NCBI RefSeq assembly: GCF_024127895.1
Contig: NZ_JAMYBK010000006.1
Span: forward strand, 176,564 to 240,563
Length of the DNA stretch: 64,000 nucleotides
From: Pseudomonas guariconensis
Lineage (GTDB): Bacteria > Pseudomonadota > Gammaproteobacteria > Pseudomonadales > Pseudomonadaceae
Direction of reading: 5' to 3'
A model generated the notes under the pieces. That model made no database searches. It was not told the DNA's origin and saw nothing but the letters and a program-made list of their open reading frames with translations. The position numbers were made by a program, and so were the translations under genes. Numbering within the stretch: the first letter of the stretch is position 1; each line of letters opens with the position of its first letter. This document shows positions 27,077-40,681 of this stretch, in pieces.

Positions 27077-27117
27077 CTTGAGGCGCTTTGCGCCCCATCG
27101 CCGGCAAGGCCGCCCTG
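27077..27117. repeat. Degenerate REP element
   Basis: A partial REP-like sequence (GC hairpin 'ggcgctttgcgcc' followed by a 'catcgccggcaaggc' core) lies between selO and trxC. The distal part is diverged. Confidence 0.6.
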
Positions 27118-28656
<1,539 letters not shown>

Positions 28657-31600
28657 TCAGGCCGGCGCAGTGCCATCCGATTTTGGTTGTTCCACAGGGA
28701 TCAACTGTTGCTTGCCGTCCCTGGGGTCCATGAGGAACACCTCGACCTGGCGCACCGAGATCTTGATGCCGTGGGCCTTGAACTCGCGGTCGATGTAGCG
28801 GTTGATCTCGTCCAGCGTCGGGTTACGGTCGCCCAGGTCGCGCACATGCATGCGCAGCTCGTGGTCCAGCGAGCTTTCGCCGAAGTTGAGGAAGTACACG
28901 ATCGGCTCCGGGTCCTTGAGCACCCGCGGGTTCTCGTGGGCGCCCTTGAGCAGCAGCTCGCGCACCAGTTCCAGGTCCGAGCCGTAGTCGATGCCCAGCT
29001 TCAACGTCACCCGGGTGACCGTGTCGGTCAGCGACCAGTTGATCAGTTGGCCGGTGATGAAGGTCTTGTTGGGGACGATGATGTCCTTGCGGTCGAAGTC
29101 GGTGATGGTGGTGGCGCGGATGCGGATCTTGCTCACCGTGCCGGACAGGTTGCCGATGGTGATGGTGTCGCCGATGCGCACCGGGCGCTCGAACAGGATC
29201 ATGATGCCGGAGATGAAGTTGGCGAAAATCTCCTGCATGCCGAAGCCCAGGCCCACCGATAGCGCGGCCACCAGCCATTGCAGCTTGTCCCAACTGACCC
29301 CGAGGGTCGACAGGGTGCTGACGAAGCCGACCCCGGCGATCACGTAGGACAGCAGCGTGGTGGTGGCATAGGCGCTGCCCTGGGCCAGGTTCAGGCGCGA
29401 CAGCACCAGCACTTCCAGCAGTCCAGGCAGGTTGCCGGCCAGGGCGAAGGTGATGCCGACGATCAACAGTGCGCCGAGCAGGTCGCCGAGGCTGATCGGC
29501 ACCATGCTGGCGGCGGCGCCGGTGCCGCTGCTGTACTCGTACAGGGTGACGTTGTTGAGGTACGAGAAGACCGTGATCAGGTCCGACCAGACCCAGTACA
29601 GGCCGCCGATGAAGCCGCCGAGCAGGGCCAGGCGGATCAGGCGCAGGGACTGCTGGTTGACCTGCTCGATGTCCAGGGCCGGTTCCTCGGTGATCACTTC
29701 GCCATCCAGGCCTTCCTTGGCCGCCTGGCGCTTGCTCAGGGCGCGCTGGTAGGCCAGGCGTCGCGCCGCCACGGAAAGGCCACGGACGAAGGCGGCCTCG
29801 ATCACCAGCCAGAACAGCAGCAGGTAGAGGGTGTAGATCAGCCGGTCCGTGAGCTTGAGGGCGGTGTAGTAGTAGCCGAAGCACACCGCCACGAACAGGG
29901 CGATCGGCAGGGCGGTGAAGGCCACCCCAACTGCCTTGCGGAACAGCGAGGTGTCACGGTGTGCCGGGCTGCTCAGCAGCAGGCGGCTGAGCAGCCAGGC
30001 CATCAGCGCATAGCAGGTGAGCACCACGCCGATGCCGAGGACATCGTCGGCCAGGGCCGAGGGCTGGTGTTCGGCCACTGCCACCACGCCGACCAGCGCC
30101 AGCACCACGGTGCCCAGGCGGCGCACCCAGCCACGGAGGAACTCGACCTGCGGCTTGTGCCAGCGGAAGTGGATCTCGGCCACGCCACCGGGGGCGAGGA
30201 TGCGGTAGGCGGTGTAGAACACCAACCAGGCCTGGGCGATCTGCCAGAGTGCGGCGCCGAGGTTGGCGTTCTGCCCGCGGGCATCGATCTGCAAGGCGTA
30301 GCTGCCCAGGGTGAGGGCCAGGCTGACCGGCAGGGCCAGGAGGACGTTGATCAGGATCGCCTGGGGCGTGTGCCACTGGCTGTCGCGCTTGAAGTGGCCG
30401 ATGTCCTGGTGAACCTTGCCCAGGCGCTGGTACAGGTACTTGCGACGCCACAGCAGGGCGCCGATCACCAGCAGCAGGGGCAGGAACAGCAGTGGTTGCT
30501 GGACCAGGCCATCGGTCAGTTCCTTGATGCCTGAGCCCCAAGGCAGGCTGATCACCTGCTCGGCGAGCCGTTGCGGCACGTAGCGCAGCCACTCCCAGTC
30601 CAGCGGCTTGTTGCTGGGGATCCAGAACATCTGCTCTTCCAGGGTGGTGCGCAGGTTCTGGGCGGTGCTGAGCAACTGCTTCTGGTTCAGTTGCAGGGTG
30701 ATGGACTCGTTGAGCAGTGCCGAGAGCTCGCGGTTCAGGCGCTCGAGCAGGTCGCTGCGAGTGAGCGCCACTTCCAGCAGGGCCTTGCGCAGCTGGGGCG
30801 TGACGTTTTCCTGGGGCTGGTTGGCCAGCAGCCGGTCGACGTAGGTGGACGGGCTGCTCATCTGTTCGCGCTGCTGGTTGACCTCGAACTGGTACAGGCG
30901 GATGTCGGCGATCTGGTCGGCCAGGTCGCGGTCGACTGTCAGGTGTGGCAGGGCTTGTTTCTGCTTGTAGAGGATCTTCGACAGCAGCAGGCTGCCCTTG
31001 AGCACGTTGATCTGCTCGTCCAGGGCTTGGTCGGCCTGGGTCAGGGTGTCGAGCTGCTGCTTGGTCCGCAGGTTCTGCTGGGTCAGTTCGTTGAGGCGGT
31101 CGGTGCTCTTGAGCAGGTAGTCGGAGAGCTTGAGGTTGGCTGAGCTCTCGTTGGCCAGCAGGGTGCTGCCACCCGCTTTCTGCGCCTCGATCGACTGCTG
31201 GGTGACGGTTTGCTGGGACTGGGCCAGGCGCTTGTCGTTGATCAGCGTCTGCAGCTCCTGGATCTCCTGCTCCAGTCGCGTGGCACGCTCGATCAGCAGG
31301 TCGTGGCGGGCATTGCCCAGGTCCTGCAGCAAGCTGTTGCCGGCCAGTTCCTGGCGGCGCAGCTGGGTCAGGGCGGTGATCGAGGCCAGCTCGGCATTGA
31401 GCTGGTTGCGCTGATCGGTGGACAGCGGCTTGCCGTTGTCCTTGCCGGACTTGAGGCTGTTGTTGATCTGCTGGGCACGGGTCTGGTTGTTGCTGATCTC
31501 GGCCTGGGCCCGCTCGGGACGGGTCTGGGAGTTGATGATCAGGCTGTTGGCCTCGGACAGCGCCTTCTGCAGCTCACCCTGCTGGGTGCTGCGCTCGTTG

Positions 31601-31965
31601 AGCATCTGCTCCAGCTGCGGCACGGTGAGGTTGGCGTAGCGCTGGGCCACCGGCACGCTCTTGCTGTCCTTGAGCTTGGCCAGCTCGCGCTGGCTTTCAC
31701 GGGTCTGTTCCGGGGCATCGGCCAACTGCTGCTTGAGCGCGGCGAGTTTCTTTTCGCTGTCTTCCTTGCTGACGAGCAGGGCCAGGGTCTGCTCGAGCAC
31801 TTGTTGCAGAGCCTTCTGCTCGGCTTCGGGCAGCTTGCGCTCGGCGATCTTGTCGAGGCTGTTCTGGATGTTGGCGGTGGTCGGGGCCTCGGCCGCCGTG
31901 GCGGCGAACGAGAGGGACAGGCACAGCCCGAGCAGGGCTGCGCGAATGTACACGCGCAGGGACAT
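28657..31965 (-). CDS. mscK: MscK/KefA-type large mechanosensitive channel
   Basis: A 1102-residue inner-membrane channel. A signal peptide (about residues 1-25) is followed by a long periplasmic coiled-coil-rich region to about residue 480, then about ten transmembrane segments, and a C-terminal MscS core. The MscS pore helix and beta domain are recognisable in GLGFGMQEIFANFISGIMILFERPVRIGDTI and DFDRKDIIVPNKTFIT. It opens under membrane tension to release solutes after osmotic downshock. The ATG at 31965 starts the signal peptide. It lies 35 bases after nhaP2, with which it may share osmotic or ionic homeostasis. Confidence 0.93.
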   Translation of the reverse strand: MSLRVYIRAALLGLCLSLSFAATAAEAPTTANIQNSLDKIAERKLPEAEQKALQQVLEQTLALLVSKEDSEKKLAALKQQLADAPEQTRESQRELAKLKDSKSVPVAQRYANLTVPQLEQMLNERSTQQGELQKALSEANSLIINSQTRPERAQAEISNNQTRAQQINNSLKSGKDNGKPLSTDQRNQLNAELASITALTQLRRQELAGNSLLQDLGNARHDLLIERATRLEQEIQELQTLINDKRLAQSQQTVTQQSIEAQKAGGSTLLANESSANLKLSDYLLKSTDRLNELTQQNLRTKQQLDTLTQADQALDEQINVLKGSLLLSKILYKQKQALPHLTVDRDLADQIADIRLYQFEVNQQREQMSSPSTYVDRLLANQPQENVTPQLRKALLEVALTRSDLLERLNRELSALLNESITLQLNQKQLLSTAQNLRTTLEEQMFWIPSNKPLDWEWLRYVPQRLAEQVISLPWGSGIKELTDGLVQQPLLFLPLLLVIGALLWRRKYLYQRLGKVHQDIGHFKRDSQWHTPQAILINVLLALPVSLALTLGSYALQIDARGQNANLGAALWQIAQAWLVFYTAYRILAPGGVAEIHFRWHKPQVEFLRGWVRRLGTVVLALVGVVAVAEHQPSALADDVLGIGVVLTCYALMAWLLSRLLLSSPAHRDTSLFRKAVGVAFTALPIALFVAVCFGYYYTALKLTDRLIYTLYLLLFWLVIEAAFVRGLSVAARRLAYQRALSKRQAAKEGLDGEVITEEPALDIEQVNQQSLRLIRLALLGGFIGGLYWVWSDLITVFSYLNNVTLYEYSSGTGAAASMVPISLGDLLGALLIVGITFALAGNLPGLLEVLVLSRLNLAQGSAYATTTLLSYVIAGVGFVSTLSTLGVSWDKLQWLVAALSVGLGFGMQEIFANFISGIMILFERPVRIGDTITIGNLSGTVSKIRIRATTITDFDRKDIIVPNKTFITGQLINWSLTDTVTRVTLKLGIDYGSDLELVRELLLKGAHENPRVLKDPEPIVYFLNFGESSLDHELRMHVRDLGDRNPTLDEINRYIDREFKAHGIKISVRQVEVFLMDPRDGKQQLIPVEQPKSDGTAPA

Positions 31966-32000
31966 AGGCAGAATTCTTGCGAAACGGGGCAGATCGGAGT

Positions 32001-33743
<1,743 letters not shown>

Positions 33744-33911
33744 AGGCAGTACTCCGGGGAAAAGCGAAGGGAGGGGCGACTTGCGCGCGCACAGGCTGTG
33801 TGCCAAGCGATTCTAACCTGATGCCGCAGCGGGCTGTAAAGCGTTACCGCACGGCTATCCGAGACTTAGGGTTCAGTGGGCTCTTTAATAACGAAGCGAA
33901 GGTCGAGCGCC

Positions 33912-36059
33912 ATGAGTACCCACGATGAACCGACACTGGAGATGATTGCCAAGCGCTACCTGGGGCAGTTTCCTGATCTGCAAGGGCTGGCCCGCCAGGC
34001 CGCCGGCCATGTACTGAGGCGACAATTGGGCTATTGGCTCGATCCCGACAAGATCTATTGGCATGGCTTCGATACTGCAATCGGCAGCCGGCGCAGTTAT
34101 ACCGGTTGGCAGCACCTTGGGCGGCCGCGCAGGTCCTTGACCCTTACGGAGCTGGTGATACAGCGTTTTAGTCCACAGCAGCAGGACAATGCCGATCTGC
34201 TGGCGACCTACGGTGGCTTTTATCGCGTGGACGGCAGCCATGCGTGCTATGACGAGCGCAATGAGCTGCGCCTGGCACCGCAGGCGGTGCTCGAGATGTT
34301 CTGGGCAATGGATTTCGCCCAGGTGTACGCGCGTCGGCTGGTGCGTTTCCAGACGCAGCGTGGCGAAGACTTCTGCGTATTGGCGCGGGCGCGCTTTCTA
34401 GCCGCGGTCGCTCGGGCATCGCTCGAAGCGCAGGAGCGCAAGCAAGTGCTTGCCGCTGCCTTGGGCAAAGCGCAAACCCCCCTCACGCTCGAGGCCCTGC
34501 GGGCGCCTCGCGAGCAGGGGGCAGCTCGGGGTTTCGGTATGTTGATGGTCGATGGGATCCCGGCGCGTACCCTGCTGCACCTTGTGCTGGATACGGGCAG
34601 GCACTGCCTGTATGCGGCGGACGACCAGGGCGCGCTGATGATGTTCAAGGGGCTTCGGGGTCTTGAAGACTGGATGCGGGGACTCGTCGGCACGATGCAA
34701 GGTCGCGAGCGCTTCATGGCGTATTTTCTCGGCGAGGATGCGCACGCCCGGTCGATGCGTCCGCAGTTGGAGAAAATCTGTGAGCGGTTACACGCCTCGC
34801 CCTCCACGGTCCGTATTGAAAACCAGCAAGTGCCCGGCGATGTATTCGTGCGCCTGCGCGACCAGGCCATGGATGAACTGGCGAGCAACGCCCACGAGCG
34901 CCTGACCACCAATGCCCAGTTGCGCAAGGCCAATTGGTTGTCAGGGTTGCACACCGCGACCCTCGTCATCGCGCCCATGGCCCCGCTGGGGTGGCCTGTT
35001 GCGCTGACAGCGCTTGGCGTCGGCATGGGCAGCCTGGCTTTGCATCTGGACCAAGCGATCGCTGGCAAGACGGCGTGGCGCGCAGCCGCCTGGTGGGCTG
35101 TGTTGCTGGATGTGCTGTACATCATCCTGGATTCCCTGATGATCCGCTCAGGCGCGTTGTTCAGTGAGGCGCCGCTGCCGCGACAGGTAGCGCCAGAAAT
35201 AACCACGCCCACGGATTCGTGGTGGGGCCGCTATATGCGTCCGGCGGCGGATGAACTCCTGCAACTCTCGGATCAGGCGCTGGTACGTCAACGCGGGCTG
35301 CTGGGGCAGGTGCCGTGGTGCGATGGGCAGTCGGTCGACGCGGTGGGGCGGTACCTGGATAGCTTTGGCGAGCCCTATGCGGTGTACCAGGATGGGCTTG
35401 GCTTTGGCTCACGGGCCATTCGTGAATACACCCACGCGCCGAACCGCTACAACAACCTGTGGCGTGGCCTGCCTCTGGAGGATGATCTTGCTGCGAATAT
35501 CAGGCGTAGCCATGACCTTGCTGAAGCCTTGGAGTACATCGGTGCCAATGGCCAGGCACGGCTGTATCGAGCCGTATCGGCCTGTCGAGGGACCGGCATG
35601 GCGGCCTGGCATGAAGGGCGGTTGGGGGTGGGCGATGTGCTGGTCACGACAGACTTCACCTCGTTCACCGAAAACCCTTATGTCCTCTGGGAGACATTCA
35701 ACGATCCGGCGGCGCAGGTGAGTGGCAGGGGGGTATTCGACGAAACCGCTGTCGTGTATGTGCTGGAACCGGGGGAATTGGCACATGCGGTACCCGTGGC
35801 GCCTTTTTCCGATTTGCAGCACGAGGCCGAATCGCTGGTGATGCCGGGGAGGTATCTGAGGGTCGAGGAGGTGAAGGCGGTGGAGGGGGAAAACTACCGT
35901 TTCATGCAGGTACGCCTCAGGGCCTTGGACAAGCCGGCACCTGGCGCTGCTGTGCATGACCTGTACAACGGTGAGCTATTCGACCGGGAGGTATTGGCGC
36001 AGCGCCTTGGGGGTGGCGACGACTCTTTGATGCGCCGGTTCTTTGCGCTGGCTTCGTGA
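33912..36059 (+). CDS. Dermonecrotic-toxin-like protein with C-terminal ADP-ribosyltransferase domain
   Basis: A 715-residue putative effector toxin. The N-terminal half (to about residue 330) resembles the DUF6543/dermonecrotic-toxin-like region of Pseudomonas giant proteins, including the block TLLHLVLDTGRHCLYAADDQG. A hydrophobic stretch lies at about 345-415. The C-terminal part (about 545-700) has the three marks of an R-S-E ADP-ribosyltransferase: R553 in RLYRAV, S584 in DFTSFTENP, and an E-x-E pair E638/E640 in HEAESLVMPGRYLRV. No signal peptide, immunity gene or secretion gene is adjacent. The domain call rests on motif recognition; host or bacterial target unknown. Confidence 0.78.
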   Translation: MSTHDEPTLEMIAKRYLGQFPDLQGLARQAAGHVLRRQLGYWLDPDKIYWHGFDTAIGSRRSYTGWQHLGRPRRSLTLTELVIQRFSPQQQDNADLLATYGGFYRVDGSHACYDERNELRLAPQAVLEMFWAMDFAQVYARRLVRFQTQRGEDFCVLARARFLAAVARASLEAQERKQVLAAALGKAQTPLTLEALRAPREQGAARGFGMLMVDGIPARTLLHLVLDTGRHCLYAADDQGALMMFKGLRGLEDWMRGLVGTMQGRERFMAYFLGEDAHARSMRPQLEKICERLHASPSTVRIENQQVPGDVFVRLRDQAMDELASNAHERLTTNAQLRKANWLSGLHTATLVIAPMAPLGWPVALTALGVGMGSLALHLDQAIAGKTAWRAAAWWAVLLDVLYIILDSLMIRSGALFSEAPLPRQVAPEITTPTDSWWGRYMRPAADELLQLSDQALVRQRGLLGQVPWCDGQSVDAVGRYLDSFGEPYAVYQDGLGFGSRAIREYTHAPNRYNNLWRGLPLEDDLAANIRRSHDLAEALEYIGANGQARLYRAVSACRGTGMAAWHEGRLGVGDVLVTTDFTSFTENPYVLWETFNDPAAQVSGRGVFDETAVVYVLEPGELAHAVPVAPFSDLQHEAESLVMPGRYLRVEEVKAVEGENYRFMQVRLRALDKPAPGAAVHDLYNGELFDREVLAQRLGGGDDSLMRRFFALAS

Positions 36060-36086
36060 GTCTGACGATCCGCAGGGCTTGCGAAT

Positions 36087-36248
36087 CAGGGCTGCCATGC
36101 CGCCCATCGCTGGCAAGCCAGCTCGACTCTTGGGTTGCTTAGAACTTTTCAAAAGCCATTGAGTCGCCCCCAGGTTCACCGCAACGTTCAGGAACGGCGG
36201 CGAACCCTGTGGGGTCGGCTTGCCGGCGATGGGCCGCGCAGCGGCCCC
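36087..36248. repeat. Two diverged REP elements after the toxin gene
   Basis: REP-like sequences at 36087-36123 (degenerate) and 36203-36248 ('tcggcttgccggcgatggg' core with a GC hairpin) face each other between the ADP-ribosyltransferase gene and betA, two convergent genes. Confidence 0.7.
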
Positions 36249-36254
36249 GCGGGG

Positions 36255-37946
36255 TCAGCCCTGCTTCACTTCACGCATCGGCTTGCCCTTGACCGGCGCA
36301 TCACCCGCCACATAGTACTTGGCGGTGCTGCGTGGCAGTGGCTGGCGGCCACGGATCCGGTCGGCGATCTTCTCGGCGATCATGATCGTGGTGGCGTTGA
36401 GGTTGCCGGTGATGATGATCGGCATGATCGACGCATCGACCACCCGCAGGCCCTGCATGCCATGCACGCGGCCCTGGCCATCGACCACCGCCATGTCGTC
36501 GTCGCCCATCTTGCACGAGCAGGACGGGTGGAAGGCGGTTTCGGCGTGGGTGCGGATGAACTCGTCCAGTTGCTCGTCGGTCTGCACGTGCTCGCCCGGG
36601 CTGATCTCGCGGCCGCGGTACGGGTCCAGCGCCGGCTGGTTCATGATCTCGCGGGTCAGGCGGATGCCGTCGCGGAACTCCTGCCAGTCCTGCTCGGTGG
36701 CCATGTAGTTGAACAGGATGCTGGGGTGCTGGCGCGGATCCTTCGACTTGACCTGGACGCGGCCACGGCTCGGCGAGCGCATCGAGCCCATGTGCGCCTG
36801 GAAACCGTGCTCCTTCACGCCGTTGGAGCCGTTGTAGTTGATGGCCACCGGCAGGAAGTGGTACTGGATGTTCGGCCATTCGAACTCGGGACGGGTGCGG
36901 ATGAACCCGCCGGCCTCGAACTGGTTGCTGGCGCCGATACCGGTGCCGTTGAACAGCCACTCGGCACCGATGGCCGGCTGGTTCCACCACAGCAGCGACG
37001 GGTACAGCGAGACCGGCTGGGTGCAGGCCCACTGCATGTACAGCTCCAGGTGGTCTTGCAGGTTCTCGCCGACGCCCGGCAGGTCATGCACCACCGGGAT
37101 GTCCAGGCTTTCCAGCAGGGCGCGCGGGCCGACGCCGGAGCGCTGCAGCAGCTGCGGCGACGCGATGGCCCCGGAACTGACGATGACTTCCTTGCGTGCA
37201 CGGGCTTGCACGCGCTCCTCGCTGTCGCCGACCAGGTAGGTCACGCCGATGGCACGCTTGCCGTCGAACAGCACGCGGTCGCTCAGGGCGTGGGTGACGA
37301 TGGTCAGGTTGGGGCGCTTCCTGGCCTGGTCCAGGTAGCCACGGGCGGTGCTGGCGCGGCGGCCTTTCGGGGTCACGGTGCGGTCCATCGGACCGAAACC
37401 TTCCTGCTGGTAGCCGTTGAGGTCTTCGGTACGTGGGTAGCCCGCCTGTACGCCGGCCTCGACCATGGCGTGGAACAGCGGGTTGTTGCCGGCCTTGGGC
37501 GTGGTCACGCTGACCGGGCCGTCGCCGCCATGGTAATCGTTGGGGCCGATGTCACGGGTTTCGGCCTTGCGGAAGTACGGCAGGCAGTCCAGGTAGCTCC
37601 AGTCTTCCAGGCCTGGCAGCTTGGCCCAGCCGTCGAAGTCCAGGGCGTTGCCGCGGATGTAGCACATGCCGTTGATCAGCGACGAGCCACCCAGGCCTTT
37701 GCCGCGGCCGCACTCCATGCGGCGGTTGTTCATGTGTGGCTCCGGGTCGGTCTCGTAGGCCCAGTTGTAGCGGCGTCCCTGCAGCGGGAAGGCCAGGGCG
37801 GCCGGCATCTGGGTGCGGAAGTCGAGGCGGTAGTCCGGGCCGCCGGCTTCGAGCAGCAGGACGCTGACGTTGGCGTCTTCGGTCAGGCGGGTGGCCAGCA
37901 CGTTACCGGCAGAGCCGGCGCCGACGATGATGTAATCGTATTCCAT
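36255..37946 (-). CDS. betA: Choline dehydrogenase
   Basis: A 563-residue GMC-family flavoenzyme that oxidises choline to betaine aldehyde (and can go on to betaine) at the inner membrane. The FAD-binding motif [16 protein letters not shown] is at the N-terminus; other GMC signatures are [15 protein letters not shown] and [17 protein letters not shown]. The catalytic His region is HPSCSCKMG, and the C-terminal part has [15 protein letters not shown]. It is last of the betIBA group on the minus strand, 146 bases after betB. Confidence 0.97.
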   Translation of the reverse strand: MEYDYIIVGAGSAGNVLATRLTEDANVSVLLLEAGGPDYRLDFRTQMPAALAFPLQGRRYNWAYETDPEPHMNNRRMECGRGKGLGGSSLINGMCYIRGNALDFDGWAKLPGLEDWSYLDCLPYFRKAETRDIGPNDYHGGDGPVSVTTPKAGNNPLFHAMVEAGVQAGYPRTEDLNGYQQEGFGPMDRTVTPKGRRASTARGYLDQARKRPNLTIVTHALSDRVLFDGKRAIGVTYLVGDSEERVQARARKEVIVSSGAIASPQLLQRSGVGPRALLESLDIPVVHDLPGVGENLQDHLELYMQWACTQPVSLYPSLLWWNQPAIGAEWLFNGTGIGASNQFEAGGFIRTRPEFEWPNIQYHFLPVAINYNGSNGVKEHGFQAHMGSMRSPSRGRVQVKSKDPRQHPSILFNYMATEQDWQEFRDGIRLTREIMNQPALDPYRGREISPGEHVQTDEQLDEFIRTHAETAFHPSCSCKMGDDDMAVVDGQGRVHGMQGLRVVDASIMPIIITGNLNATTIMIAEKIADRIRGRQPLPRSTAKYYVAGDAPVKGKPMREVKQG

Positions 37947-37963
37947 GGGGTTCTCCCATTTGA

Positions 37964-38090
37964 GCGGCAGGCTTCAAGCGACAAGTAAGGGTAGTCGTGC
38001 GAAGCGTGCGAATGGTTGAGGCCTGCAAGGGCCGGTGGCGCAACGCCGACCGGCTCTTTCTTGCAGCTTGAGGCGTGGCGCTTGGCGGTC
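37964..38090. repeat. Intergenic inverted repeat between betB and betA
   Basis: The gap between betB and betA contains two imperfect arms of the 'caagcttgaagc/ttgcagcttg' type (37964-37985 and 38061-38090), with an additional hairpin at 38031-38053 followed by a short T-rich run on the plus strand. It resembles the element between gltB and gltD and might lower betA expression relative to betB. Confidence 0.5.
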
Positions 38091-38092
38091 GG

Positions 38093-39565
38093 TCAGAATA
38101 CCGACGTGTAGTCACCCAGCTCGACCTGGACCGACTTGATACGGGTGTACTGGGCCAGCGAGCTCACGCCGTTCTCACGGCCGACACCCGACTGCTTGTA
38201 GCCGCCGACCGGCATTTCCGCCGGCGACTCGCCCCAGGCGTTGATCCAGCAGATACCGGCCTCGAGCTTGTGGATGATGCGGTGCGCGCGGCTGATGTCG
38301 TTGGTGCACACGCCGGCGGCCAGGCCGTACTCGGTGTCGTTGGCGCGGCGGATGACTTCGTCTTCGGTTTCGTAGGTCAGGATGCTCATGACCGGGCCGA
38401 AGATCTCTTCCTTGACGATGGTCATGTCGTCGCGGCAATCGGTGAACACGGTCGGCGCGACGAAGGCGCCCTTGGCGAAGTCACCCTCGGTCATGCGCTC
38501 GCCGCCGCACAGCACCCGGGCGCCTTCTTCCTTGCCCTTGGCGATGTAGCCGAGCACGCTTTCCATGTGCGGGAAGCTGACCAGCGGGCCGAAGTTGGTG
38601 TTCTCGTCTTGCGGGTTGCCGGCGCGGATGCGGGCCACGCGCTCGACGATCTTGGCTTCGAAGGCCTCTTTCAGCGCAGCCGGGACGAACACGCGGGTGC
38701 CGTTGGTGCAGACCTGGCCGGAGCTGTAGAAGTTGGCCATCATGGCGATGTCGGCGGCCTTGTCCAGGTCGGCGTCGTCGCAGATGATCAGCGGCGACTT
38801 GCCGCCCAGTTCCATGGTGACTTCCTTGAGCGAGGAGCTCGAGGCGCTGGCCATGACTTTCTTGCCGGTGGTGGTGCCGCCGGTGAAGGAGACTTTCTCG
38901 ATGCGCGGGTGTTCGGTCAGCCAGGTGCCGACTTCACGGCCGCTGCCGGTCAGGACGTTGAACACGCCGTCCGGCAGGCCGGCTTCGGTGTAGATCTCGG
39001 CCAGCTTCAGGGTGGTCAGCGAGGTGACTTCCGAAGGCTTGAAGATCATCGCGTTGCCGGCGGCCAGGGCCGGGGCGGATTTCCACAGGGCGATCTGGAT
39101 CGGGTAGTTCCAGGCGCCGATGCCGACGGTCACGCCCAGTGGCTCGCGGCGGGTGTAGACGAAGGAGCTTTCGCGCAGCGGGATCTGCTCGCCCTCGATG
39201 GCCGGGACCAGGCCCGCGTAGTACTCCAGCACGTCGGCGCCGGTGACGATGTCGACGTAGCGGGTCTCGGAGTAAGACTTGCCGGTGTCCAGGGTTTCCA
39301 GCATGGCCAGCTCGTCGTTGCGCTCGCGCAGGATCTCCACGGCGCGGCGCAGGATGCGCGAACGCTGCATGGCGGTCATCGCGGCCCAGACCTTCTGGCC
39401 ACGTTCGGCGCTCTCGACCGCGCGCTCGACGTCAGCTTCGGTCGCGCGCTGCACATGGGCGAGGACTTCGCCGTTGGCCGGGTTGATGGCTTCGAAGGTG
39501 GCATCGCTGCCAGCGTCGACATAACCACCATCGATGTAGAGTTTTTGCGTTCCGAAACGGGCCAT
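38093..39565 (-). CDS. betB: Betaine aldehyde dehydrogenase
   Basis: A 490-residue NAD(P)-dependent aldehyde dehydrogenase that converts betaine aldehyde to the osmoprotectant glycine betaine. It shows the catalytic Glu segment [11 protein letters not shown], the nucleophile Cys in [13 protein letters not shown], and the C-terminal [21 protein letters not shown] typical of BetB. It lies 30 bases after betI on the same strand. Confidence 0.97.
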   Translation of the reverse strand: MARFGTQKLYIDGGYVDAGSDATFEAINPANGEVLAHVQRATEADVERAVESAERGQKVWAAMTAMQRSRILRRAVEILRERNDELAMLETLDTGKSYSETRYVDIVTGADVLEYYAGLVPAIEGEQIPLRESSFVYTRREPLGVTVGIGAWNYPIQIALWKSAPALAAGNAMIFKPSEVTSLTTLKLAEIYTEAGLPDGVFNVLTGSGREVGTWLTEHPRIEKVSFTGGTTTGKKVMASASSSSLKEVTMELGGKSPLIICDDADLDKAADIAMMANFYSSGQVCTNGTRVFVPAALKEAFEAKIVERVARIRAGNPQDENTNFGPLVSFPHMESVLGYIAKGKEEGARVLCGGERMTEGDFAKGAFVAPTVFTDCRDDMTIVKEEIFGPVMSILTYETEDEVIRRANDTEYGLAAGVCTNDISRAHRIIHKLEAGICWINAWGESPAEMPVGGYKQSGVGRENGVSSLAQYTRIKSVQVELGDYTSVF

Positions 39566-39595
39566 AGTGTCCTCGCAAGTGCAGTGTGTGGTGGG

Positions 39596-40261
39596 CTATC
39601 CGCGTCGTGCTCCTGCCGTTTGGGCAATCGCTTCGCGCGGGTGTTCAGAGGCCTGGTCGATCGTGTCCGGGCGCTGCTGCTTAGCCAGTTGTAGTTCCAT
39701 GTATTCGTAAGCAATCCGTATCGCCTGGTCGGTGTCGAATGCGTCTCCCGACAGGGCTCCACGCAGCCACAGGCCGTCGATCAGGGCCGCCAGCCCGCGG
39801 GCTGCCGTGCGCGCTTGATCCAGCGGCATGGCGCGGCGGAACTGGCAGCACAGGTTGGAATACAAGCGGTGGTCGTTGATCCGCTGCAACCTGTGCAAGG
39901 ACGGCTGGTGCATGCTGGAGGCCCAGAAGGCCAACCAGGTTTTCATCGCCGGGCCGTTCACCTGGCTCGCATCGAAGTTGCCCTCGATGATCACCTTCAG
40001 GTGGGCGCGCGGGCTGTCGTCCGTCAGTGCCTGGCGCCGTGCTGCCACGCCTTCGTTGAGCATGCTCATGATGTAGCGCATGGTCGCTGCGATCAGGCCG
40101 TTCTTGTCCCGAAAGTAGTGGCTGATGATGCCGTTCGACACCCCGGCCAAGCGGGCGATCAGCGCAATGCTGGCATCTCCCAGTCCGACCTGATCGACCG
40201 CCTGCAAGGTGGCTTCGATCAACTGCTGGCGGCGGATGGGTTGCATACCGACCTTGGGCAT
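39596..40261 (-). CDS. betI: TetR-family choline-responsive repressor BetI
   Basis: A 221-residue TetR-family repressor. The helix-turn-helix is in [26 protein letters not shown], matching BetI closely, and the N-terminus [19 protein letters not shown] is the usual one. It represses the bet genes until choline is present. The C-terminal tail after [10 protein letters not shown] is about 25 residues longer than in the familiar 195-197-residue BetI proteins. A perfect 20-bp palindrome, its likely operator, lies 69 bases upstream of the start. Confidence 0.96.
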   Translation of the reverse strand: MPKVGMQPIRRQQLIEATLQAVDQVGLGDASIALIARLAGVSNGIISHYFRDKNGLIAATMRYIMSMLNEGVAARRQALTDDSPRAHLKVIIEGNFDASQVNGPAMKTWLAFWASSMHQPSLHRLQRINDHRLYSNLCCQFRRAMPLDQARTAARGLAALIDGLWLRGALSGDAFDTDQAIRIAYEYMELQLAKQQRPDTIDQASEHPREAIAQTAGARRG

Positions 40262-40681
40262 CTTGCTATCTCCTCAGGCCTGCGAGCAGACGACGAGCGG
40301 CTGACTCGGCGAAGGCCAGTCTATTTTGTTTTGATTGAACGTTCAATCAATAAAGAATAAGCTCTGCGACAATTTGTGCCATTGACAGTTTTTCAGGCGG
40401 TCGAGCAGGCACGGATTGACACCCCAGGAAATCGCGTAACCCCCGGAATACAAGGCGTTGACGGGCATGAGCGATGCATGTGGCAGATTCTGCCGAACGG
40501 TCGTTGGCTGTGCGGCAAGCCCTCGGAGCGGGGCTTCGGTCTGTTTTTTCGCATCGATTCGATTCGGGATCACGGTTTCCAAGGTGCTTTTATAACACCT
40601 GACGCAGTGGGGCTATTGCACCATTTGCTCGGGAAAAGACTGATTAGCCTCCACTCCCGCACTGCCCGGAGCATTCGTGCA
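40262..40681. promoter_or_regulatory. betI-betT divergent control region
   Basis: This 420-base stretch has no convincing gene; short open frames on both strands lack sites and family features. It contains the BetI palindrome near the betI side and a long leader before betT. The betT-proximal 300 bases show no strong hairpin or repeat. Confidence 0.6.
40331..40350. promoter_or_regulatory. BetI operator (perfect 20-bp palindrome)
   Basis: The sequence ttgattgaacgttcaatcaa is a perfect inverted repeat between divergent betI and betT. Its form and place match the BetI boxes known in Pseudomonas bet loci; binding would block the betIBA promoter and possibly influence betT. Confidence 0.85.

Noticed and set aside
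40343..40582. 79-codon minus-strand frame in the betI-betT gap
   Set aside because: No ribosome-binding site, no family features, and it begins over the betT leader; regarded as non-coding control DNA.
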